Origin: Liolophura sinensis
Lineage: Eukaryota > Mollusca > Polyplacophora > Chitonida > Chitonidae
NCBI RefSeq assembly: GCF_032854445.1
Contig: NC_088295.1
Span: 69,049,249 to 69,113,248, forward strand
Direction of reading: 5' to 3'
Length of the DNA: 64,000 nucleotides
Part shown: one piece after another, positions 1 through 12,500 of the stretch
How positions within the stretch are numbered: the first letter of the stretch is position 1
How the letters are laid out: each line of letters begins with the position of its first letter
Notes under the pieces: model-generated
What the model was told of the DNA's origin: nothing
The model's database searches: none
Seen by the model: the letters and a program-made list of their open reading frames with translations, nothing else
Position numbers and translations under genes: made by a program

Positions 1-3000
1 ACAGTGCAAAAATTTTATCTGTGTTCAGTCAGTCAAAACCAGTCTTTCAAATTTGCAGTCGCCATGCTTATATAAAGATTAATAAGTGTTGTTTCTTGCA
101 GTATGCTGTAGTCTTGTAGAATTTATTTCAGGGTGGCTGCAGTTTTAACCCATGTACAAAATTATCACACATATACAGTGTACTATACTCCACAGATATA
201 TTTAAGAGACATGACCTTGTGACCTTGTATGTTCTGACCATATGGTATAGTGTAGGTAGCACTTAGATGCTTGCAGGAATCTAGGTAAAAGTGCTGTGTG
301 TAGCACACTGAAACAGAATCTAAAGTTCTGTATATTATTATGCTTATGTGGCCCCATTTCATTTGTACAGCCAGAGTACTTACATGTACAAGATACAACT
401 ATTGAGATGTTTACAACTTAACAGAGACATTTGAAGACACTTCAGAACTTATCCCACATAAAACATTATATACCTATAGGAGACACATTTCACATACCGT
501 CATTAGAAGCTTGACTTGTCCTTTTGTCTGGACAAACATTCCCATACATCTGTGTGTCCACTTTTAGCACCTTTTTTTCTCCTGAATGGCACAGACCCAC
601 CTTTATAGCTGCTGAACACAAAATCAACAAGCCATTCAGTGAGATTATAGTTTATACTGGATTTTCAGTGTTGAATCTAGTCACCATGGCAACCATGACC
701 AATACATATGCATGTATTTATGACCATGTCAGTGAATGCATTCTCTTCTAAGTTCTGTCCTGGAATCTAGACAATCCTGTGAGAAAACTTTCTGATTATT
801 TAGCAAGTGCTACTTTGCTTGCTGCTTACTGTAGTAAGACTGTCTTACTACTAAAGACTGTTGCAGACTTACATGTAAGCTAGGATGTGCACTGCTCTCC
901 AGAAATAAGTGTGAGATACCCAAATAGCTTGACCTGAAACGCATAACTACTTAAGCAACTTGGACATTGAGCTGTTTTGGTCTGGAACCTTATAAATGCT
1001 TGACAAGTGTATCTTTCAGATTTCATTTTCTGTAAACTGATTCCAGAAGCAATGTAGATATTGTAAAGTTTCAATCGTTGTGTGGTAATCTTTTTTTCTG
1101 CTAACCTTTTGTGCTTTTTAAATGGTGGTTATTTGTCACAGTTCAGAGAGATGTCTGGACTTTTAGAAGTGTATTGCCATATGAAGATAATCTGGCATGC
1201 CAGTTTCCTTGTATAATCCAGATAAGGCTTTCAGCTTTTTCATGTCAGCAATATTTATAAGCGCCAGTCCATGTGCTACACAATGCACATAAACATTGGT
1301 GCATATGCAGCTACATGTATTCATTGCTTTAGGGGATCAGCTTCCAAAAGAACTTTTACATGTTTTATTACATATGTAATACCTTCACCAGTCTCTGCTT
1401 TATTAAGCATTTCTATCATAACAGTGAATGTAGCAAGATATTCCACATGTAATGAAGCATTTTACATGTGTAATGAACGAAAGTGATAATGTAGAGATGG
1501 CCATTTCACAGGCTACCAAATGTGATACATCAGTGCCACAAAAATGTTTGCCATTTGGCTGTGTAATTATTATGATGACGTTAAGGAACACAAATAATGG
1601 AATGAGTTCCAACTTAGCGTTAACATGATCTGTGGAAGGACTGAAAATGTGTATCCCATCATGTACATATTTATATTTAAAGGCTGGGGTTTTTTTGTTT
1701 TCTTTTTTATCTGCAATGTGAGATAGTTAGTTTTCCAAATGCATCATAGCTATGACATGCTACTGACAAATTAACGTCAAACTGTCCCTGTGTTAATTGG
1801 TTTGCATTGACATTCACAAGCTTTGAAGTGAACCTTCATTAAGGATATCATGAAGAAAATAAATATGACCTTTTCCAAAATATTAAAGTTCCTACATGAC
1901 CATGACCCTGGGACACAAGACAAATAACAAGAAAGGTTTCTCAACTCTATACATTATTACCCAAAAGCTTGACATTATGCTGTGTTTGCAATGATTTTGA
2001 GCTTTGTCATCTCGCATTGATATAGATATGTAACTTTGGACAAGCCTGTCATTGTCTTCATCTATCTCCACCCACTTACCTTTTAATGTTGTAAGTGCAG
2101 ATATTTGTGCAGATATATTATCACAATGTAGAACTTTTTGTGCGACCATGCATGCATTGTTTGTTATTCTAAGTATCTTAAGTATAAGGCTCTCGCCAAA
2201 AGTTACAGGGAGATTGGACTATATGTGAAACATCACAGTTCAGTCTTCCTTTAAAACTATTCCGCAGTTGTCTCAACTGTATGAAAATAAGCACACACAC
2301 ACATACACACACAAACACACACAAACAGAATTTTGCTCCAAGATGATGTGCAAGTTTGGTTTTCCAGGAACATTTGGCTCAGATATTGTTCATGTACAAA
2401 ACGAAGAGGAAACATTGCTGCAAATATGGTGCATTTTTGATAACATTTCAAACTTGTTCTGTAAATTGATATGTTGATACAGATTGAATTGTTCCAGGAA
2501 TTTGCATGTTTTTTTGTTTTGTTTTGTTTTTTCTCTCTCAAAAAGAAATTAATAAACATATTGTGTATTGAGTACCTTGTGGGTCAAATGGTAGGCTCAA
2601 CATACACCATTGTAGATCTTATACTAAAGGCTGTTGAATCTGGCCTTTACATAAAGTTACCATGCACATCTATACCGGTGCTTCATCTCGTTCACAGTGA
2701 TTCCAGATAAATTTAAGGACACTGTCTATTGCCTTTGTAAAACATGTTCCTTGTTTATGATTTAAACAGGCGAAGCAATGGTATTGTTCATTTATAATGG
2801 GTAAATAATTATGGCAACGACAGTTGATAGTTTGTTGAGTTTTATTGTTTTTTGTTCTAGTTTTGCTCAATGTTGACTTTGAGGGTGAGACTTGTTTGTT
2901 CTTGTGAGCTAAACACAGTTTAATGAATGGATATACTGGCTGAATTACCTGAGTGTATGTTTTCTAAAGGCGATCTGACAGTGTTTTTTTTTTTTTTGTT

Positions 3001-3540
3001 TTGTCAAGGTGTGATCTATGTTGTCCTGTTTGGTAAATTACCAGTTTGTCTTGTAGACTGTGTGCCTGTCTGAGGAAAAGGAAATACTTGTAATTTTAGG
3101 CCCTTAGGATTTTATGGAGATATGATTGAATTTACAGGATTAATGTTTAGGTTGTATGCATGAACATATATTCTCTTCAGTGTGAAAATTGTCAAACCAA
3201 ATTTATTATGCCAACACTAAATGTTCCCAGTGTGCTGCATATAAAGATGCCTTTTGTCTGTAAGCGAAAGCGAGTTGCAGTGATAACTTTGCATATCATT
3301 ACTTGGTGCTACATGTTATTTGTTATCATTGTCAAAGCCCGGATTCAGTTGGTTTGAACAATGCTTTTATCTTATGCTGCCACAGAATTTACTGGCCAGT
3401 CTGCCTCCACAGTTTATTCCTCCACTTTCTGATAAATGGTTTATTGTATGGTGCACGGTTAAGCAGCCTGCTAAAGGCTTGGCACTTCACTCCTTTATAA
3501 TGTTATGTCTCTCTGGAAAATAAAAAAAATATAGGTTGTG
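1..3540. other. Unassigned AT-rich region, possibly a long 3' UTR entering from the left
   Basis: I recognise no coding exon here; all open frames are under about 100 codons and have no family resemblance. The plus strand is T-rich, has a CA/CACA microsatellite near 2,290-2,330, and ends with a polyadenylation-like AATAAA context near 3,520-3,530, which together would fit a long 3' UTR of a plus-strand gene lying to the left. This is inference from composition only. Confidence 0.25.
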
Positions 3541-3569
3541 CTAACATTTGAGTGTTTCTTTTGTTCCAA

Positions 3570-3850
3570 CGGTGATTTTTCAATGCATGAGATGTGGGTT
3601 CAATGCTATTTTCGGAAGGGGAATTATCAAGATTATCCTTTCATTGTTATTGAGGCCTTGGTAGCCATAAGCGGTCGATGGTACTTGGTTTTGCCACTTT
3701 ACCTTCCACCAATATGACGTGTAACACGTGAAAAAGTTTGCCAGTGTAACATGCCAAAGGTCGGTGGTTACTTCGGTTAACTCCACCCATAATATATGAA
3801 CCACCAGCATATTAGAGAAAAATTTCTGATTATAACATTAAACAACAATC
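3570..3850 (+). repeat. Degraded SINE-like element
   Basis: A B-box-like GTGGGTTCAATGC near 3,596, a middle part containing CCACCAATATGACGTGTAA, and a tail ending AACATTAAACAACAATCAG resemble the body and tail of tRNA-derived SINEs seen elsewhere in the window (tails at 14,513 and 46,060). Borders are approximate and the copy is strongly diverged. Confidence 0.4.
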
Positions 3851-5700
3851 AGTGCATCAGTAAATGCATTTGTATACTGTAACTGATTTCCGGGAATTCT
3901 GTCAGTAATGGCTGACAGTGTATGATTTTGTTTAAAATCCAACAATGCCTGCCAACACGGCTGACTGTTACTTTATTGGAAACTGACTTGATTTGGGATG
4001 CATTGTATCCCAAAATCATTTGAAACTGAAACTTTACAAGCAAAGTGTAAATTTATTAGTCTCAGTAGAGTAGGAAGGTATACAGATTTATACCTCCATA
4101 TCCTCATAATCTTTCATGTAATCGTGACAAGAAGGTGAATATCAGAAACTTTTATGTGTTTCCCAGTTATAATGGAATGCGTTAAAACATAAAATATTCC
4201 TTGTAGAACATAGGATTTGGATATTACAAAGTTAAAGCATGCAGGGGTGTTCAAGAGCTGCCTACGCTGTATAAGTCCCGTGTAAGATCGATCATCTTGT
4301 GGGTAAGGTGCACCTGTCTGCATGTAAATCCGTTGATAAGCATTTTGGTTCTTTTGAGGTAGTTTTTTTTTTCAACATAGTGAACGCCCTTGTGTTACAA
4401 ACAATAATATGAAGGTTCATCGTCTGTTGTGAGAGTGGTCCAATAGTAATGTCGACACGCGCAGCTGACTGCCGAAAACTTCATTGATCTTCTTAAAAAC
4501 AAGCTTCCGGGTTTTAAAATCTGAGATACGCTCACATATGTATGGAATGCTACACACACACACGTATATGTAAAATCAACATACCCTAAACGATTCACAG
4601 CTTTGAGGAAACCTGACCGGATCTGTAGCGTCTCTTGTCCGGTTTGTACAGTCACATATATGTCATGACCCATGCATTCGTGCGTAAAAACGCTATAGAT
4701 TTACATATTATTGAAGGAAAGAAAAAAAATTGTCGCAAGACACATAGTTCGCCAACTCGAATCTAACGTTCACAGACTTTTCTTGACACAGCGGAATGTA
4801 TATCAGGTTTTTCAATTTTAAAGGATGCTTGTTTCAGGTTATGATGAAGGAATCTTGAAATCGAAATACGAGGTTTGTATAGTCAGCGCATGGCGTGGAT
4901 AAAACAGGCTCTGTTCAGCCGATTGTATCGGTATGAAGCCACTATCCCAATTTGTATCATGTAACCAGTATCTCCATTATTTTCCGTATACAGGCCAACA
5001 ATATTTATACACACAGAAAGCTCGAAGCCTTTATTTTCAGCAATAATATCCGTATTGGAAAAGATAACGATTGCAAAAGCTGAAAAAGAGCAGAAAAAGA
5101 GCATGTTGAACAAAAATCTGAAAAAAAAAAAAAAAAAAAAAGGTTTCGCAAGGCACGTAGCAAACGCACTTCTTAAAAACCGGATTCAAACGCGTAACAT
5201 CGTAGGTTAAGTGCCGATCGGCTACAGCGAGAGTGGTGCTTTGGACAAACGATCGAGGGTCCAGATATATCCTAAACCGGATCAACGATGTGTCAAAGAA
5301 AATAATAACAAACACAAAATTAGCAAAACAAGGATTTATCTTTATATAGGTCTGTCCACATTTTTATAAACGCGAAGCTTGCGAACCGGAATAAAACAGA
5401 ACAAGCTTGCAGGAAGTTCTACACCAATTCTGTCCAACCTCACGAAATTTATTGATGCCGCGAAATAGGTGGTAGCTAGGGACAACGTATTTGTACCATA
5501 AATAGCCAAAGAGAACCATGTTAATAACCTTACATGGAACGGTCTAACCGAAGCGCGTTAACACGTACGATCATATATGGTAGGTGATGGTATATATAAA
5601 TACTGAATAGCTATACGTTTCGGCCATAGAAGTCAAAGGGCAATCTCTCCAGCCTGATGCCATACGGACAAAAGCTCTACAGTCTATTGTTCATTCGTAC
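3851..5700. other. No gene seen; poly(A) tract near 5,120-5,142
   Basis: Short open frames only, none with recognisable similarity or splice context. The one clear structure is a run of about 20 A at 5,120-5,140. The region lies downstream of the SOD gene on the minus strand, so part of it may be SOD 3' flank. Confidence 0.3.
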
Positions 5701-5830
5701 CATGCAATGATGTTTTCCAGAAAAGGTGGCAACGCATTGTTCATGCAATGGTAAATTTTGTTCACTCTTAAAGTGCAATGACGATTTGCAGAAAAGCTGG
5801 TAACGCATTGTTCATGCAATGGTAAATACA
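5700..5830. repeat. 70-bp imperfect tandem duplication
   Basis: Two adjacent copies share the pattern TGCAATGA..TT..CAGAAAAG.TGG.AACGCATTGTTC followed by ATGCAATGGTAAAT, starting near 5,702 and 5,772. It lies just beyond the possible last SOD exon, so it may be transcribed in the SOD 3' UTR. Confidence 0.55.
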
Positions 5831-5836
5831 TATATT

Positions 5837-6017
5837 TTAACTTGGACTTGAGTCGCCCAAGATATAAGTAATGCATACTGTGTATATTATGAGGGTGATA
5901 TATATTGTTGTTGAAATCTGCCTGGGCCTATATGAGCTTGTGTTCTCAGAAGTCGCCCACCAAGACAGCCCCGTTGCACATCTGAGGGAACCAGCGGCGG
6001 ATGAGCCATGAGCAGTT
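5837..6017 (-). CDS. Possible alternative last exon of SOD with hydrophobic C-terminal tail
   Basis: The SOD exon ending at 6,558 leaves two bases before a strong donor (GT|GTAAGT). A good acceptor (CTCTCCTCCTCAG) at 6,018-6,019 opens a frame that is phase-compatible and runs 59 residues to TAA at 5,837. It starts with a small/polar stretch (TAHGSSAAGS) and ends with a hydrophobic run ISTTIYITLIIYTVCITYIL followed by GDSSPS. A second acceptor 36 bases further in keeps the same frame. This would give a membrane- or GPI-tethered SOD. If not spliced, the gene stops at 6,554. Evidence is splice logic only. Confidence 0.35.
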
Positions 6018-6553
6018 CTGAGGAGGAGAGTCATTTCTCCGTGACAACGGACTGAAATTATACAGGGAGATTAATTTTTTATACGCGAGCGCGAGGAATG
6101 AAACTATAAACGATAACACGGATACATAATGGATTCCAAATGACGTGTACAAATCAATACATATAGTAAGTAAAACAATGGAGTGGTCACTTCGCTCACC
6201 TGCATACAGCTTTAAGTCTGGAGGATAGTCAGGTAGGCCCTGCATGCACTGTGAGGTGCGGTTGGCCCCTGTTTAAGGTTTCGTCAATGTGTGAAAGATT
6301 TAGCGAATCATGTTGCACGTCAATTGAAACAGCTTTTAAATGGAAATTCGTTTTATTACAGTTCAATGCTGAACTCAATAAAAGTTAAGATATAAATACG
6401 ACAGTGGCCATAGACTATGGAATGGTGGAAAAAAAAGCCCGGAGAAAAGCATTGATCTTCACAAGGTATTCAACATCGTCCTGAATAAAAACCTCATCTG
6501 GTCAAGAGTGTTCTTTCAATTGTATAATACACTGGTTTATAGCATAACATGAC

Positions 6554-9500
6554 TTACACTGTAGGCTGCACCCAGCTGGTATTTGTGGCCCGTCCGATCA
6601 CGCAGCACGCCAGCCGTCCTCCTGCGTTTCCAGTCTTCAGAGATTCGGCATCACCTCCCTTTCCGAGGTCGTCTGCTCTTTCGTGCAACTGGACGTAAAA
6701 AATAGTATGATTAAAGATGGAGAACAGAAAAGAAAACAAAAACAGAACACATAATTAAGAAAGCAACGAATATTACCACACTGATGCATTATGCATATGT
6801 AAAATGATTCCATTTCCTTCTTGGGTTCATTGTATGTGTACAGGGATGCTTATGGAATTCATCGCATATAAGCGTGGTTTATAGCCTACTCGCCTGCTAA
6901 TCACGCGAGGAAATGTTCTAATCGTGCAAGAAGTTTTACTGTCTGTTGCAGTGGCACGAGATAGGTGTGCGCAAAGTTGCAAATATTGAAGACCTGTTGA
7001 ATGTGTGACTTTCTGGAAAATTCGGCCGCTGTAGAATGTAAAGGCACGACGTCAACAAATGACAGTCAGTCCAGGTGTGAACTTTGTATTAAACTGCCTG
7101 CGAACTGTACACGTTGTTGTACTTAGCAATACGATGCCTGTAGTGAACCAGAGTGAAAGTCTTAGTTTTCCAGTCCAGTGATGTGGATACCTACGCCTGT
7201 TGTGTTGTGTGAGCGGAGCTACAGGACATTCTGCATGCATGTCTGCTATCCCGACGGAGGTACACAATGTTGGAAGCAATTTCAGAATAAATCCAAGCGT
7301 TACATTGTTTAGCTTATCGTATGCGATTTAAGACTCAAACATCGCCTCGCACATAATATTTGTTTTGGTTGAGCATTTCAAAAAGTGTATGCGAACAAAC
7401 CAAGCAGGAACCGGGAGAAACGCGCGACCATCGGCATTTTTGCTGACAGACCATTCCACGTGCGACCGGTAAGGAAGCCAGCATGGATGAGCTAGACTAG
7501 ACCTCACAGCGACCGCATGGGTGAGACGCTCTTGAGGCCACGGAGGTCACGGAGGTCCCTGAAGTTAACTATATATATATATATATATATGTATTGAGTA
7601 ACAGGGTAGGGAAACGCTTATTTACCACCATAGAACGACCCAACACTCCAATATTTCCTGTAATCGACACAACCTCGTCTCGGAAATACTCGTTGATCGT
7701 TCCGGACCCAGTGTCCATCACATTGCCCAGGTCCCCTACATGCCTGAATGGTAACATTGATAATGTAAGTGAAAAGGTAGCCTATATAGTAAAGTACTGG
7801 TGGCGAATGTAGAGTTATGTGGACGAATGGCCATATTAGGAGCAAGACTCATGCATGAAGTCAGTATTTTAGGGAGCAAGAAAATCCAAGTACATCTATT
7901 AAAATTGTTGTATATATACTAGTGCTCAAAAGAAAGTATACACCAAAACAAATACATAAAAATCGCGCAAAGTAAAAATTGAGAAATTATCCATGATGAG
8001 CCCTATTACCCGTGTAAACGCCGATCCATCCAGGGAACAAACTGGCCCAACAAAGCAAGATTTGCCTAAACTTAGCATAAAATCGAAAAATGGCCCTTCC
8101 ACGTGTAACACGACATGAACGTACATTTTGGCGGTATAAATGAGTCGACGGGAAACGTTAGGAACACAGTCGTCAAAAAAACACCAGAGGTATGCCACGT
8201 TTGAGCCAAGTTGAGCGAGAGAGAGCTGTCGGCATGGCCCAGCAAGGAGCGACCAACGCCGCCATTGCCAGAACCTTTGGTTGCACAAGAGCAACTATCG
8301 TCAGACATGCAGCGACTCCGGCAGACAGGCGTTACATCCGACAGGTCTAGGAGCGGTCGACCACGCGTCCCCACCCCCGCTGAAGATCGACACATCCGGA
8401 CCATTCACCTCCGCAATCGGAACGTAACGGCAACGTCAACGGCGGAGACGGCACTAGGGCACCCGATTAGTCGACACACAGTCTACCGTCGACTACGTCA
8501 ACACGGCATTAGGGCACATCGACCGTATTGTGGAGTTTATCTGACGCCTCAAAATCAACGTCGTCGGCTGATATGGGCCAGGCGCGTTCTACGCCGGCAG
8601 AGGCGTGAATGGGCACGGGTAATGTTCTCCGACGAGAGCAGGTTTTGCGTGTACAAAAATGACGGTCGGGCTAGGGTATACAGGCGTGTAGGAGAACGTT
8701 TGGTGCCAAATTGCTTTCAGCAAGTTCGAGCGTTTGGAGGTGGTAGTGTGATGGTGTGGGGAGGCATCTGCGGCGATCTGAAGACGAGGCTGGTGGTGAT
8801 TCATGGGAACCTCAATGCTCGCAGATACACGGATGAAGTTTTACGACCGGTTGTAGTGCCATTCATCCACCAACAGCAAAGAGGAATTTTGTACCAGCAT
8901 GATAATGCAAGACCTCATACTGCAAGATTGACGAACAACTTTCTACAGAACGCCAACATCGATCTCTTACCATGACCGGCATGTTCACCCGACCTCAATC
9001 CAATTGAGCACTTGTGGGACCACCTGGGCAGACAAGTCAGAAGACTGCCAGTGCCACCTGTGACCGTTCAACAGCTGGAAGAGTGTCTCCAACAAGGGTG
9101 GCAACGAATCACACCTAACGTCATACGACGCCTGACGTCATCAATGCGGCGACGTGTTGTGGCCTGCATCAATGCCAATGGAGGCCACACTCGCTACTGA
9201 GCATGATTTGAATGACATTTCCAGAGGGAAAAATGCTTCATTTGAATTTTGCAAATGTGTAAATGTTCTGTTGACACCACATCTTTTTGACTGACCATCA
9301 AACCAAACCTTCACCATTCAATGAACTGTATGTATGGACGTTTCAGGTGAAATGGAATATTCTTATGGAATTAAAAATAATTTCAAATATATTTCTTTCC
9401 GTTTTTATTTGATGTCTGATCAAACAGCTGTATACTTTCTTTTGAGCACTAGTTTATATTAGTTGATATAGCTGTATGCATTCGTATTTCAGAGCTGAAA

Positions 9501-12500
9501 GCCCCCGTGTTATCTTGTATAATAATAAAGGAAGTTTCGGCATGAATTCCGAAGCTACATCTATTCCAGCATCCGAGTTCACATTGCAGAATTTATATAA
9601 TATGTGTTGTTGTATAGTGCATAAAGGTTTGCATGAAGGAAGATGGTATACATGTGTACCAATTCGTGTTTTTAGTCATAGAATACGCATGTCTTGAATA
9701 TACTTACAATACATCCATTATACATATTCATTTCATAAGACATCACCTCATAACACCTTTAATTATAGGGTTAATTATAGCCTTAACAATTAAATCTTTC
9801 TCCCCTATCCGCAACCGTAGTTATGTAGGAGTGCTGACCACAGTAAACAATCAGGCATGATCTTCAGAGCTGACGTGGAAAAAAATTTGAGTTCGTGTAC
9901 AGTTGCAAGAAACAGGTGCTTTATTTTGGGACGTTAAGAAAGTAGGTTGACAATAGGCGAACATATCAAGTGAATGAAAACCTACCGAGGTTTGCACGAT
10001 TTGACACAGCATTCAACATTATTTCATAATTTGTAAACCATAATTTTTGTCTATGCCGAGTACGAACAAAAAGATGCACAACTGGGTTGTCTTTTTATAT
10101 ATTTTACTGTTCATAAAAAAACACTTTAATGAAAATCACGTACAAAAGAGGGAGTCAGCAGTTTTAAACATTATAGCTCTGTGTAGTATATTATCCACAT
10201 TTGCAACATTCTAGACAAAGCTATTCAAGGTAAGCGTGATGTTAAATCTTTTGCTAACGGTACAGCCTAATACATAAAATTATGAAAGGTTTCAGGTAAA
10301 AATCTGTGATGTCAGGCCTGTCTTAATCACAGGCGTAAGACGTTGCATGCCTTTGTCTCGAGACAGGATGAATATTGTGCTGGAGTACACACCAGTGCAC
10401 CCTTGCAGGGATCTTCCGATCTGTCACCATTTGCCCTCGGAATTCAGAAGATTGTTTTAGAACAAAAAAAAAAACGGTTTTAACACCTTCTCTCAGTTTA
10501 CAATTAGGATATTACTGGAAAGCCTATTTATCTGTCAATTGGTCAACGGAGTGATACGGATGTAATCATAATGCCAAACAAAATTCAGCTCAAAAACTCT
10601 CGTCAGAACGCTCTTTACAAAGGGAGTAATATATTTAAATGTCGACTTGCATAAGGTACAGAGCAAAAGTTCCCATTATCACTCTAGTGCTAGAACAAAC
10701 TTTAAATCGACGGCAATATTAATTCATCTTAAACCAAAACAAACAATAGTGCTGTAAAATGGAGAGCTTACCTTACAGTGCTGTTTGGAGCGGCGTGATT
10801 TTTGTTGAGGGGATTGTAGTGTCCCCCAGCACTAGCGCATCCCCCAGACAGATCCCCAAACTCGTGCACGTGAAACCCGTGTTTATTTTTAATTACTCCC
10901 TCGGAGGGTTGCAAACCGCTAACAGTCACTGAAATTTCAACAGCTTCCTTACACCAATTACAACTCTGAAAAAAAGCAAACGTAATACAAGAACAACTAT
11001 TTATGTATTTGATTGTTCTATTGTTTGTTTGCTTTTTTTTTGTTTTGTTTGTTTTGCACGCCGTACTCAAGAATGTTTCAGGGCGGCCGGCATTAGGATG
11101 GGAAGAAACCGGGCAGAGCCCGGGGAAAACCCACAACCTTCCAGCAGGTTGCTTTCAGACCATCCCACGTGCGGTCCGAGAGGAAGTCAGCGTGAGCTGA
11201 AATTCACAATGACCGCATTAATGAGATAAGAACAACTACAAAGTGAGTATAATACAACGAGTGTGGAAGGTGGAACTATATATTTCTCATTTAGCAACGC
11301 CACCGAACTTAGGCTTACCGTGCAGTGCAATTTTTGGGACCCCCTCTGCAGTGTAATAATTTGGAACAATACTCCTGCCTTTAGCAATGCTGTCCCCAAT
11401 TTAATTATTTGAAACCATATTCATGCCTTTAGCAAAGCGGTCCAAAGTATATGTAATTATGGGTAACTATTTATTCCTGCCTTTAGCAAAGCGGTGGCGT
11501 TCAATATGAAGGGGATAGTGCAATGACTGGTTGACCAGTATCAATATAATGGCTCGGGCGGGGCGCCTTACTTGCCTTCGGTAAGTCGTCTCAGTGAAGC
11601 AGCACTAGATAAAAGAGGGGTGGAAATCCGTCCTGCTACAAGGAGGCACATTGCACGTACATGCTCCCTAAGGATTCCTTCGTCGTCATATGACTGAAAA
11701 ATTGTTGAGTACGACGTTAAACCCCAAGCACTCACTCACTCACTTTAGCAAAGCGGTCCAAAGTGTGTGTGATTAGGGGTAACTATTAATTCCTGCCTTT
11801 AGCAAAGCTGTCCAAAGTCTGTGTAATTATGGGTAACTATTAATTCCTGCCTTTACCAAAGCTGTACAAAGTATATGTAATTATAGGTACCTATTAATTC
11901 CTGTCTTTAGCAAAGCTGTCCAAAGTCTATGTAATTATGGGTAACTATTAATTCTTGCCTTTACCAAAGCGGTCCAAAGTGTATGTGATTAGGGGTAACT
12001 ATTAATTCCTACCTTTAGCAAAGCGGTCTAAAGTGTATGTGATTAGGGGTAACTATTAATTCCTGCCTTTACCAAAGCGGTCCAAAGTATATGTAATTAT
12101 AGATACCTATTAATTCCTGCCTTTAGCAAAGCGGTCCAAAGTATATGTGGTTAGGGGTCACTTCTTAATTGTTTTAGCAAAGCGCTACACTCCCTAATTA
12201 TGGGAAATTGTTTCGCCCTTACCAAGTATAATGTACTTCTGAGTTTGGAACAGTATAGTTTAGCCTGCCAAATCTCTAACTGGTGACAATTTACCCGCAT
12301 GCATGCTGAACGATTTATTCTCACAGATTTTGATACTACATAAGATATTAAGCCTAATTTCCACCTACGCGACAAAGGTAAAACTGCTAAGAGCGCGCTT
12401 TATTGTGATGTACGCCGTGTGGAAACGGTAACATATATGTATACATGTAAATGATAAGTAATATTTTATATGTGCTGTTCTGGGTTCTGTTCACAAAGCT

